Shown piece after piece: positions 23,079-30,573 of a stretch of DNA of 35,799 bases. How positions within the stretch are numbered: position 1 is the first letter of the stretch; every line of letters begins with the position of its first letter. The notes beneath the pieces were generated by a model. The model was not told the DNA's origin. It saw only the letters and a program-made list of their open reading frames with translations, and ran no database searches. A program made the translations under genes and the position numbers. The DNA comes from Streptomyces sp. PH10-H1. GTDB lineage: Bacteria; Actinomycetota; Actinomycetes; Streptomycetales; Streptomycetaceae. The stretch is from contig NZ_JASISZ010000002.1 of the NCBI RefSeq assembly GCF_030063355.1, positions 83,411-119,209 of the forward strand, read 5' to 3'.

Positions 23079-24448
23079 TGGCCGTCGTGAAGGAATTCAC
23101 CCTCCCGGACCTGGGAGAGGGCCTCACCGAGGCCGAGATCGTCCGCTGGCTGGTGCAGGTGGGCGAGGTCGTCGCCATCGACCAGCCGGTCGTCGAGGTC
23201 GAGACCGCAAAGGCGGTGGTCGAAGTCCCGTGCCCGTACGGCGGTGTGGTCACCGCCCGCTTCGGCGCGGAAGGCGAATCGCTGGCCGTGGGCCGTCCGC
23301 TGATCACAGTGGCGGTCGGACCGGCGATGGGTTCTGACGCTTCCAGCGAGAGCCCCGGCGGGGAAGGCTCCTCCGGAGGATCCGGGAACGTCCTCGTCGG
23401 CTATGGCACGGCCGCGCCGGGCGCCCGGCGCCGCAGGGTGCGGCCGGCGACGGTTCCGGAGGTGGCGGCGGCGTCCGCACCGGCAGTCGCTGCCGTAGCC
23501 GTGCCAGAAGCCGTGCCGGAAGCCGCGCCGACTGTGCCCGCCTCCGGTGACGGGTCGGTCGGGCCGGTGGCGGTCATCTCGCCGCTGGTGCGGCGGATGG
23601 CGCGGGAGCACCGGCTCGACCTGCGGTCGCTGTCCGGATCGGGACCGGCCGGGCTGATTCTGCGCGCCGACGTCGAACGGGCGCTCGCCGCCGCGGCGGT
23701 ATCCGGGCCGGCAGCAACGGCAGCAACGGCCGCAACAGCGACGACGGCCGCTGTTCCGGCGGGGGAGCGTGTGCCGTTGCGCGGGATACGGGGAGCGGTG
23801 GCTGAGAAGCTCAGCCGCAGCCGTCGTGAGATACCCGACGCCACCTGCTGGGTGGACGCCGATGCGACCGAACTGCTCGCGGCCAGGGCGGCGATGAACG
23901 CGGGCGGCGGGCCGAAGGTGTCCGTGCTCGCGCTGCTCGCGCGGATCTGTACGGCGGCACTGGCGCGGTATCCGGAGCTCAACGCCACCGTGGACACCGA
24001 GCGGAACGAGATCGTGCGGCTGCCGGCCGTGCATCTCGGCTTCGCGGCGCAGACGGAACGCGGGCTGGTCGTCCCCGTCGTACGGGATGCCCAGGCGCGG
24101 ACGACCACCGGGCTGGCGGCTGAGATCGTCCGCCTCAGCGAGGCCGCCCGCACCGGCCGCCTCACGCCCGCGGACCTCACCGGTGGCACGTTCACCCTCA
24201 ACAATTACGGAGTGTTCGGCGTCGACGGGTCGACGCCGATCATCAACCACCCCGAGGCCGCGATGCTCGGTGTCGGCCGGATAGCGCCCAAGCCCTGGGT
24301 CCATCAGGGGGAGCTGGCCGTACGCCAGGTCGTCCAGCTGTCGTTCACCTTCGACCACCGGGTGTGCGACGGCGGCACGGCGGGCGGCTTCCTCCGCTTC
24401 GTCGCCGACTGCGTGGAACAGCCCGCGGTGCTGCTCGCCGCGGTCTGA
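23078..24448 (+). CDS. bkdC: Branched-chain 2-oxoacid dehydrogenase E2 (lipoamide acyltransferase)
   Basis: 456 residues. One N-terminal lipoyl domain (about 4-80) carries the lipoylated Lys45 in VETAKAVVEV. An E3/E1-binding domain lies near ISPLVRRMAREHRLDLRSL. The catalytic acyltransferase domain ends with FTFDHRVCDGG (His427, Asp431). The linkers are Ala/Pro/Thr-rich, including a run of AATAAT repeats. It transfers the acyl group from lipoamide to CoA, giving isobutyryl-, isovaleryl- or 2-methylbutyryl-CoA, which also prime branched fatty acids and polyketides in streptomycetes. The start is ATG at 23078 with GGGAGG upstream. No E3 (lipoamide dehydrogenase) gene is in the window. Confidence 0.92.
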   Translation: MAVVKEFTLPDLGEGLTEAEIVRWLVQVGEVVAIDQPVVEVETAKAVVEVPCPYGGVVTARFGAEGESLAVGRPLITVAVGPAMGSDASSESPGGEGSSGGSGNVLVGYGTAAPGARRRRVRPATVPEVAAASAPAVAAVAVPEAVPEAAPTVPASGDGSVGPVAVISPLVRRMAREHRLDLRSLSGSGPAGLILRADVERALAAAAVSGPAATAATAATATTAAVPAGERVPLRGIRGAVAEKLSRSRREIPDATCWVDADATELLAARAAMNAGGGPKVSVLALLARICTAALARYPELNATVDTERNEIVRLPAVHLGFAAQTERGLVVPVVRDAQARTTTGLAAEIVRLSEAARTGRLTPADLTGGTFTLNNYGVFGVDGSTPIINHPEAAMLGVGRIAPKPWVHQGELAVRQVVQLSFTFDHRVCDGGTAGGFLRFVADCVEQPAVLLAAV

Positions 24449-24477
24449 GCACCCGGACCCGAATCCCCTGCGGGTGC
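24449..24477 (+). terminator. Hairpin after bkdC: GCACCCG-N15-CGGGTGC
   Basis: A perfect 7-bp stem with a 15-base loop begins immediately after the bkdC stop codon and precedes the mobA-like gene by about 60 bp. There is no T tract. It is a plausible terminator of the bkdABC transcript. Confidence 0.45.
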
Positions 24478-24536
24478 GGTACGAGTGATCAGGGTGTATC
24501 GCCCGGACGGCCGGGTCGCACGGCATACTGCGCGGC

Positions 24537-25130
24537 ATGAACGCACATGACGCCGTGGTGCTGGCGGGCGGCGCCGCCAGGCGCCTTGGCGGGGCGGACA
24601 AGCCGGGGCTGACGGTCGCGGGGCGGCCGCTGCTGGACCGGGTGCTGGACGCCTGTGCGGGCGCCGGCACCACGGTGGTCGTCGGGCCGCGCCGGCCCAC
24701 CGGTCGGCCGGTGCTGTGGGCGCGGGAGGATCCGCCGGGCGGCGGCCCGCTGCCCGCGCTCGCCGCGGGTCTGGCGCGGGCCGAGGCGGACACGGTGCTG
24801 GTGTTCGCGGCCGACATGCCCTTCCTGACGCGGACGACAGCGGACGCGCTGCAGGAGGCCCTCGGGCGGGAGACGGGCATGGACGGCGTCGTCCTGACCG
24901 ATCCGTCCGGCCGGGACCAGCCGCTGGCCGCGGCCTACCGCACGGAGGCGCTGCGCCGGGGGCTCGCGCTGATCTCCACCGAGCACGGCACGCTCGCCGG
25001 GCTGCCGTTGCGGCTGCTCGCCGCGGAGCTCCGGTTGCACCGGCTGCCCGACCCGTCGGGCTCGGATTCCTTCGACTGCGACACCTGGGAAGACGTCGCC
25101 GCGGCACGGGCGAGACTGGAACAGGGGTGA
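24537..25130 (+). CDS. MobA-like molybdenum cofactor nucleotidyltransferase
   Basis: 197 residues with the NTP-transferase fold. VLAGGAARRLGGADKP near the N-terminus is the nucleotide-binding signature of MobA, VFAADMPFL contains the metal-binding Asp, and DPSGRDQPLAAAYRTEAL follows. MobA joins GMP from GTP to molybdopterin. The neighbouring moeA supports a role in cofactor synthesis, though a related guanylyl- or cytidylyltransferase is possible. No ribosome-binding site is visible before ATG 24537. CATACT ends seven bases upstream, so the message may be leaderless. The stop overlaps a GTG that could start the next gene. Confidence 0.85.
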   Translation: MNAHDAVVLAGGAARRLGGADKPGLTVAGRPLLDRVLDACAGAGTTVVVGPRRPTGRPVLWAREDPPGGGPLPALAAGLARAEADTVLVFAADMPFLTRTTADALQEALGRETGMDGVVLTDPSGRDQPLAAAYRTEALRRGLALISTEHGTLAGLPLRLLAAELRLHRLPDPSGSDSFDCDTWEDVAAARARLEQG

Positions 25131-25171
25131 GTCTGCGCGGCGATGCGCGCCGCATCGGGGACGATGGGCCT

Positions 25172-25522
25172 GTGTTGGATGAATGGATCGCCGCAGCCAA
25201 GGCCGAACTGGGGATCGAGCTGGAGGTCGACACCGCCGTCCTCCTCGACCTCGCCCGTGATGCCGCGCATGGTGTCGCCCGCCCCGCCGCACCGCTCACC
25301 ACCTTCCTGGTCGGCTATGCCGCCGCCCAGTCCGGCGGTGGCCCCGAGGAAGTGCGCAATGCCGCCCGCAAGGCGGCCGAACTCGCCGAACGCTGGTCCA
25401 CCGAGGCCACCGAGGCCACCGAGGCCAACAAAGCCACCGAGGCCGCCGCGGCCGGCGACCCCATCCGGGCCGCCGGGGGCAATGACCGCGGTTCCTCCGC
25501 TGAGGGGAGTCCGGCCGGATGA
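25172..25522 (+). CDS. DUF6457 family protein
   Basis: About 116 residues. The core LDEWIAAAKAELGIELEVDTAVLLDLARDAAHGVARPAAPLTTFLVGYAAAQSGG (in part) is the DUF6457 domain, a small helical protein often found next to mobA/moeA in actinomycetes as I recall. Its function is unknown. The C-terminus is a disordered Thr/Glu/Ala tail (TEATEATEANKATEA) encoded by a 9-bp tandem repeat ACCGAGGCC. The start is uncertain: GTG 25172 fits the family's MLDEW-like beginning, while GTG 25127 overlaps the mobA-like stop and would add 15 residues. The stop overlaps the moeA ATG as ATGA, so the three genes form one operon. Confidence 0.75.
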   Translation: MLDEWIAAAKAELGIELEVDTAVLLDLARDAAHGVARPAAPLTTFLVGYAAAQSGGGPEEVRNAARKAAELAERWSTEATEATEANKATEAAAAGDPIRAAGGNDRGSSAEGSPAG

Positions 25523-27099
25523 CGGGCCGGACGACGGGGCCCGCCGACCGGGAGGAGGCCGCGCTCAATGCGATGGGCGAGGCTCTGATGCTCGCCAACG
25601 AGGGCCGATCCGGAAACGCGTACGGAGCCGGATACGGCGGGCTCCGCGCGGGCGGGCCGGGCGGAGCGGACGGCGGTCCCACCACCGGCATCAGCACCGA
25701 TCCGACGACCGGCCGCACCACTGATCCCACCACTGATCCCACCGCCGATCCCGCCATCGACCCCGCCATCGACCGCGACATCGGTCCCGCCGCCGACCTC
25801 GCCGCCGATCCCGCCACCGCAGCCACCGCGAACGCGCCTGTGCCAAAGCCCCAGCCCGCACGCAAGCCCCATCCCCATCCCCATCCCAAGCCCGCGCCCA
25901 AGCCCCCGCATCAAGACATTTCCTGGCCCGAGGCCCGCCGGATCGCGCGCGCGGCCGGACGGCGGCTGCCCGCCGTCAGCCGGCCGCTCGCCGAGACGCT
26001 CGGGTACGCGCTCGCCGCCCCGCTCACCGCGCTCACCGATCTGCCGTCCTTCGACACCTCGGCGATGGACGGCTGGGCGGTGGCGGGCCCCGGCCCCTGG
26101 CGGCTGGAGGGCCGGCTGCTCGCGGGCCAGCGTCCTGGAGTGGCGCTGCTCGACGGCCATGCCATCGCGATCGCGACCGGCGCGGCTCTCCCGCCCGGCG
26201 CCACCGCGATCATCCGCCGCGAGCACGGCCGTACCGAACGGCGTACCGACGGCGAGCAGCTGTACGCCACCCATGGCGCGCCCACGCTCGGCCAGGACGT
26301 ACGCCCTCGCGCCCAGGAGTGCCGCGGGGGAGACGAACTGCTCTCCCCCGGCGTCGTGGTCACCCCGGCGGTGCTCGGTCTCGCGGCCGCAGCGGGTTAC
26401 GACGAGCTGGGCGTCATCACCCGCCCCCGGGTGGAGGTCCTGGTCCTCGGGGACGAACTGCTCGACCACGGGCTCCCCCATGCCGGATTCGTCCGGGACG
26501 CCCTCGGCCCGATGCTGGCGCCATGGCTGCGGGCGCTCGGCGCCGACGTGACCGCTACCCGGCACGTGGTCGACGAGGCCGACGCCCTTTACCGCGCGAT
26601 CAGCGAGACCACCGCCGATCTGCTGATCACCACGGGCGGGACGGCCGGCGGCCCGGTCGACCACGTCCATCCCGTCCTGCACGAGCTGGACGCGAAGCTG
26701 CTCGTCGACGGTGTCGCCGTGCGGCCGGGACACCCCATGCTGCTCGCCGAGCTTCCGGGGGGCGGGCACCTCGTCGGGCTCCCGGGCAATCCGCTGGCGG
26801 CGGTCTCCGGCGTCATCACGCTCGTCGCTCCCCTGCTGCGTACGCTCGCGGGCCGTCCGGCCCCGGCTCCGTACACCGCCGAGCTCACCACGGACGTGCC
26901 CGGCCATCCGACGGACACCCGTCTGGTTCCGGTGGTCTTCGACGACGAATCGGCGGTCGTCCCGCTGCACTTCCACGGGCCCGCCATGCTGCGGGGCCTG
27001 GCATCCGCCGACGGGTTGGCGGTCATTCCGCCCGGCGGCGCCACGGCCGGACGGGAGACGGCCGTGCTCGACATGGCATGGGGGACCGCCGGTTGCTGA
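25519..27099 (+). CDS. moeA: MoeA-like molybdopterin molybdenumtransferase with unusual N-terminus
   Basis: 526 residues, roughly 100 more than typical MoeA. The extra is residues 1 to about 132, a low-complexity region with Thr/Asp/Pro repeats (DPTTDPTADPAIDPAID) and a His/Pro/Lys stretch (KPHPHPHPKPAPKP). The MoeA body follows: LPSFDTSAMDGWAV, GAALPPGATAIIR, the MoCF-binding domain with LITTGGTAGGPVDH and VGLPGNPLAAVSG, and the C-terminal domain. MoeA inserts molybdate into adenylated molybdopterin. Two motifs deviate: the usual GGVSVG(D/E)xD reads GGTAGGPVD, and KPGKP reads RPGHP. It may be an active divergent form or a paralogue with another role. Its ATG overlaps the DUF6457 stop. Confidence 0.82.
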   Translation: MTGRTTGPADREEAALNAMGEALMLANEGRSGNAYGAGYGGLRAGGPGGADGGPTTGISTDPTTGRTTDPTTDPTADPAIDPAIDRDIGPAADLAADPATAATANAPVPKPQPARKPHPHPHPKPAPKPPHQDISWPEARRIARAAGRRLPAVSRPLAETLGYALAAPLTALTDLPSFDTSAMDGWAVAGPGPWRLEGRLLAGQRPGVALLDGHAIAIATGAALPPGATAIIRREHGRTERRTDGEQLYATHGAPTLGQDVRPRAQECRGGDELLSPGVVVTPAVLGLAAAAGYDELGVITRPRVEVLVLGDELLDHGLPHAGFVRDALGPMLAPWLRALGADVTATRHVVDEADALYRAISETTADLLITTGGTAGGPVDHVHPVLHELDAKLLVDGVAVRPGHPMLLAELPGGGHLVGLPGNPLAAVSGVITLVAPLLRTLAGRPAPAPYTAELTTDVPGHPTDTRLVPVVFDDESAVVPLHFHGPAMLRGLASADGLAVIPPGGATAGRETAVLDMAWGTAGC

Positions 27100-27233
27100 T
27101 TTCCGACGCCTTCCGGGGCGCGACCCGCGGCGTCACGGCGCCGGGCCGGCTCTCCCGGGCGGCATCCCGGGTCATCAGGCGAGCCACAAGGCCACAAGCC
27201 AAAAGCCACACAAGTGACACGAGGTGAAGTCCG

Positions 27234-28449
27234 TTGAAGCTGCCCCGCCACGACGCTGCCGCGGGCCGGGCGGACGGAAGCGCCTCCGACCACCACACCA
27301 CCGACCACCACACCACCGACCACCACACCGCTGACCACGACCCCGACCACACCGCCGACCAGCACACCGACCACCACGGCGGCGGCCACCGCAGCAGCCA
27401 TCCCGCCGACCATGACAGCCCTGCCAGCCTCGCCTACAAGGTGATGTTCCCCCGGCAGGCCACGGGCCCGCTGCGCCAGGTCTCGCGTCGGCTGGCCGTC
27501 GCGCTGCTCGTGCTCCTGGCCACGGTCCTCATCGTCTATCTGGACCGCGGCGGGTATCACGACAACGCCGACGACACCGTCTCGTTCGTCGACGCGCTCT
27601 ACTACGCGACGGTCACGCTCTCGACGACCGGCTACGGCGACATCGTCCCCTACAGCGTCACCGCGCGGCTGAGCAATGTCTTCCTGGTGACGCCGCTGCG
27701 CGTGATCTTCCTGATCATCCTGGTCGGCACCACCCTCGAAGTGCTCACCGAGCGCACCCGCGAGCAATGGCGGCTCAAACGCTGGAGGTCCACTTTGCGC
27801 GACCACATCGTCATCGTCGGATATGGCACCAAAGGCCGTTCCGCCGCCCAGACGCTGATCGGACGGGGGATCCCCGTCGAGAAGATCGTGATCGTCGACC
27901 CGAGCCCCAAGGTGGTCCAGGCGGCCACCGCCGAGGGCTTCGTGGGTGTGGTGGGTGACGCGACGCGCAATGACGTGCTGTTGCGCGCCGAGGCCGAGCG
28001 TGCCAAGGAGATCGTGATCGCGGCGCAGCGCGACGACACCGCCGTCCTGGTCACGCTGACCGCCCGGCAGCTCAACAAGCGGGCGTACATCGTCGCTTCC
28101 GTGCGCGAGGAGGAGAACGCGCCGCTTGTTGCGCCAGTCCGGCGCCAACGCGGTGATCACCAGCTCCAGCGCCGCCGGCCGGCTGCTCGGCCTGTCGATG
28201 CTGAGTCCGAGCGTGGGCCAGGTGATGGACGACCTGATCACCTACGGCAGCGGCCTCGATCTCATCGAGCGTCCGGTCACCAAGGCCGAGGTCGGCAAGG
28301 CTCCGCGCGACGTGGCCGATCTGGTGGTCTCCGTCAAGCGCGGCCACCGCCTGCTGGGCTTCGACGATCCGGATGCGGCGACGCTGCAGTTCGCCGACCG
28401 CCTCATCGCCATTCATCGCGCGGGTCCCGCTCTGCCGTCCGGAGAGTAG
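27234..28449 (+). pseudogene. RCK-type potassium channel, interrupted by a +1 frameshift
   Basis: Frame 1 (27234-28124) encodes a His-rich N-terminus (14 His in residues 20-60), a first membrane segment (about 85-103), the pore loop with selectivity filter TTGYGD (131-136), a second membrane segment (about 145-168) and an RCK/TrkA-N domain starting IVIVGYGTKGRSAAQ, as far as REEENAP. The sequence then continues one base later from 28126 with LLRQSGANAVITSSSAAGRL to a stop at 28449. One extra T in CCGCTTGTTGCG explains the shift; rejoined, the protein has 404 residues. The start is TTG 27234 with AGGTGA about eight bases upstream. A functional protein would be a two-TM K+ channel gated by its cytosolic nucleotide-binding domain. 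The shift may be a sequencing error or a true mutation. Confidence 0.82.
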
Positions 28450-28459
28450 CCTCGCGCTC

Positions 28460-29416
28460 ATGTATGCGATCACCATCCCCGAAGCCGGCGGACCCGAAGC
28501 ACTCATCTGGGCCGAGGTCGCGGACCCGGAACCCAGTCAGGGCGAGGTCCTGGTCGAGGTCGTGGCCAGCGCCGTCAACCGCGCCGATCTGCTGCAACGC
28601 CAGGGTTTCTACGATCCGCCGCCCGGCTCGTCCCCGTACCCGGGCCTGGAGTGCTCAGGCCGGATCGCCGCGCTCGGCCCCGGTGTGTCCGGCTGGGCGG
28701 TCGGCGACGAGGTGTGCGCGCTGCTCGCGGGCGGCGGTTACGCGCAGCTGGTCGCCGTGCCGGTCGGACAGCTGCTGCCGGTGCCCAAGGGCGTCGATCT
28801 GGTGGCCGCCGCCGCGCTGCCCGAGGTCGCCTGCACCGTATGGTCCAACGTCTTCATGGTCGCGCATCTGAGCCCCGGCGAGACGCTGCTCGTGCACGGC
28901 GGTTCGAGCGGGATCGGCACCATGGCGATCCAGCTGGCCAAGGCGGTCGGCGCGACGGTCGCGGTGACGGCCGGCAGCGCGGAGAAGCTTGAGGCGTGCC
29001 GGGAGTTGGGCGCGGACACCCTGATCAACTACCGCGAGGAGGACTTCGCGGAGCTGGTCACGGCGGATGTGATCCTCGACATCATGGGCGCCAAGTACCT
29101 CGAACGGAACGTGGACGCGCTGGCGGTCAACGGCCGGCTCGTCATCATCGGCCTGCAGGGCGGCGTGAAGGGCGAGCTGAACCTCGCCAAGATGCTGGCC
29201 AAGCGGGCGGCGGTCGCGGCGACCTCGCTGCGCGGGCGCCCGCTGGGCGAGAAGGCCGCGATCGTCGCGGCGGTACGCGAGCATGTCTGGCCGCTGCTGG
29301 AGGCCGGCACGGTACGGCCGGTCGTCGACCGTGCGATCCCGATGGCGGACGCCGCCGAGGCCCACCGCGTGGTCGAGGCAAGTACGCACGTCGGCAAGGT
29401 CGTCCTGACCGTCTGA
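28460..29416 (+). CDS. NAD(P)H quinone oxidoreductase, PIG3/zeta-crystallin family (MDR)
   Basis: 318 residues, the typical length of the PIG3-like zinc-free medium-chain reductases. The N-terminal GroES-like domain contains ASAVNRADLLQRQGFYDPPPG and YPGLECSG. The Rossmann domain contains LLVHGGSSGIGTMAIQLAKA and VTAGSAEKLEACRELGAD, and the protein ends HVGKVVLTV. It reduces quinones or reactive carbonyls with NADPH. No zinc-ligand pattern is present. The start is ATG at 28460, ten bases after the channel stop. GGAGAG is 13 bases upstream, while TAGCCT ends seven bases upstream, so translation could be from a leaderless or a read-through message. Confidence 0.9.
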   Translation: MYAITIPEAGGPEALIWAEVADPEPSQGEVLVEVVASAVNRADLLQRQGFYDPPPGSSPYPGLECSGRIAALGPGVSGWAVGDEVCALLAGGGYAQLVAVPVGQLLPVPKGVDLVAAAALPEVACTVWSNVFMVAHLSPGETLLVHGGSSGIGTMAIQLAKAVGATVAVTAGSAEKLEACRELGADTLINYREEDFAELVTADVILDIMGAKYLERNVDALAVNGRLVIIGLQGGVKGELNLAKMLAKRAAVAATSLRGRPLGEKAAIVAAVREHVWPLLEAGTVRPVVDRAIPMADAAEAHRVVEASTHVGKVVLTV

Positions 29417-29523
29417 GCGGTCGGGGAGTCTGCCCGAGATGCCGTGATTGTCCCTTCGTGTGAGGCTGATTCCACAGTGGAGTTCCAGGGTGGAGCCGGC
29501 TGAGGCTGAGAGGGGCGGGCGTC

Positions 29524-30405
29524 TTGCGTTCGGCACCCAGCGGGCGAGTGGTGGCAGCGGCCGTATTGACCGGCGCGCTGCTGATTCTGCCGGTGGCGTC
29601 CGGGTGGGCGGCGCCGGGCATGACGGTGACGGTCGGTGCCGCGTCGGCGGCGGCGCCGCCCGCACCACCCCGGCTGCTGAACCCCCTGAACCTGGCGCAG
29701 CTGCTGAAGCCGCTGAACCTGCCGCAGTTGCCGAAGTCGCAGGTGCTGCAGCTACCGCAGCTACCGCAGCTACCGCAGGCGCCGAAGCCGAACGAGCCTC
29801 CAAAGCCGTCCATACCGACGCGGACCACGACGTCGGCGGGGCCCGCCGCACCGGGGGCGCCAACCCGGCCGGCCAAGCCCGCGCCATCGCCGCGACCCAC
29901 CAGGCCCGCGCCGGCCAAGCCCGCGCCATCGCCGCGACCCACCAGGCCCGCGCCGGCCAAGCCCGCGCCGTCGCCAACGCCCGCCAAGCCGAAACCGGTC
30001 ACGACGAAACCGGCCACGCCGGTGCCCGTCGGGAGCACGATGACCGAGCCGGCCACGACGGCCGAGGCGCCCAAGAAGCACCACCCGCATGGCCCGCAGG
30101 TCTCCGAGCCCGCCGATGACGAGGCCGGAGCGGAGTATCAGCCCCCGGACGGGGTTCAGTTGGAGTTGGCGGCCGGGCCCGTGTACGAGCCCGCGCTCCG
30201 GCCTTCCGCCGGAGTCACCACCCCCACCCCCGCTGTGAAGCCTCCGCAGGAACCCGCTCCGATACGTACGGCCGCCGCCGTCGCCGCTGATCAGGGCGCG
30301 TCGGAGCCCGCCGGTCACTCCTTGCACGTATTGCCGCTCGGTGCCGGGCTGGCCCTCGTCGGGCTGGGCCTGGGCTTTCTGGGACTGCGCCTGCGCCGGA
30401 GCTGA
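29524..30405 (+). CDS. Proline-rich exported protein with C-terminal membrane anchor
   Basis: 293 residues, unrecognised as a family. A signal peptide is visible (1 to about 30, Arg near the start, then VVAAAVLTGALLILPVASGWAA). Next come Leu/Pro/Gln repeats (NLAQLLKPLNLPQLPK, then LPQLPQLPQ) and a Pro/Ala/Lys-rich spacer with two and a half copies of AKPAPSPRPTRPAP. The C-terminal tail has a hydrophobic segment (VLPLGAGLALVGLGLGFLGL) ending in LRLRRS. This is the layout of a wall-spanning protein anchored in the membrane by its C-terminus. No LPXTG sortase motif is present. The start is TTG at 29524 with AGGGG eight bases upstream. Function unknown; a structural or adhesive surface role is inference. 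Confidence 0.7.
   Translation: MRSAPSGRVVAAAVLTGALLILPVASGWAAPGMTVTVGAASAAAPPAPPRLLNPLNLAQLLKPLNLPQLPKSQVLQLPQLPQLPQAPKPNEPPKPSIPTRTTTSAGPAAPGAPTRPAKPAPSPRPTRPAPAKPAPSPRPTRPAPAKPAPSPTPAKPKPVTTKPATPVPVGSTMTEPATTAEAPKKHHPHGPQVSEPADDEAGAEYQPPDGVQLELAAGPVYEPALRPSAGVTTPTPAVKPPQEPAPIRTAAAVAADQGASEPAGHSLHVLPLGAGLALVGLGLGFLGLRLRRS
29871..29970 (+). repeat. 42-bp tandem repeat inside the proline-rich gene
   Basis: Two identical 42-bp units (29871-29912 and 29913-29954), starting GGCCAAGCCCGCGCC, are followed by a partial third copy. They are in frame and encode 14-residue units. Their exact identity suggests recent duplication, and copy number may vary between strains. Confidence 0.85.
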
Positions 30406-30466
30406 TCCGGCCACCTGCACCCCCACATGCAACCTCCATGCACCCTCACATGCACGCCCCTCAGCA

Positions 30467-30504
30467 CCCCCAAGCAACCCCCCCAAACACCCCCCGATCA
30501 CCCC
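30467..30504 (-). other. Candidate G-quadruplex motif on the minus strand
   Basis: C runs of 5, 7, 6 and 4 bases on the plus strand, separated by 6, 5 and 5 bases, give four G runs with short loops on the minus strand. The motif lies within a C-rich, G-poor stretch (about 30408-30512) between the proline-rich gene and padR, about 30 bp upstream of the padR -35 region. Apart from this structure and a repeated ATGCA, I see nothing else in that gap. Confidence 0.5.
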
Positions 30505-30534
30505 GTCTCCTGGCCGGTATTCACCCGACCGGCC

Positions 30535-30573
30535 TTGCTCTGCGTGACCATACTCGGTATACATACTCAGTAT
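30535..30573 (+). promoter_or_regulatory. padR promoter with tandem operator sites
   Basis: TTGCTC (30535-30540), a 17-base spacer and TATACA (30558-30563) form a plausible promoter. Two 11-bp palindromic sites, ATACTCGGTAT (30550-30560) and ATACTCAGTAT (30563-30573, perfect), are spaced 13 bp apart. The first touches the -10 element and the second overlaps the padR ATG. Bound repressor would block its own gene. No ribosome-binding site is present, so the transcript is probably leaderless. Confidence 0.6.

Noticed and set aside
28121..28133. Programmed +1 frameshift in the channel gene
   Set aside because: No stop codon or recognised slippery sequence is at the site and both halves belong to one ordinary family, so mutation or sequencing error is simpler.
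28128..28871. Continuation of the channel frame to a 545-residue protein
   Set aside because: After 28127 the translation becomes Arg/Pro-rich without RCK features and runs over the quinone reductase gene; the proper RCK sequence is in the +1 frame.
29448..30119. Forward frame of 223 codons overlapping the proline-rich gene, with ATHQARAGQARAIA repeats
   Set aside because: It is a shadow of the same 42-bp repeat in another frame; the chosen frame has a signal peptide and membrane tail.
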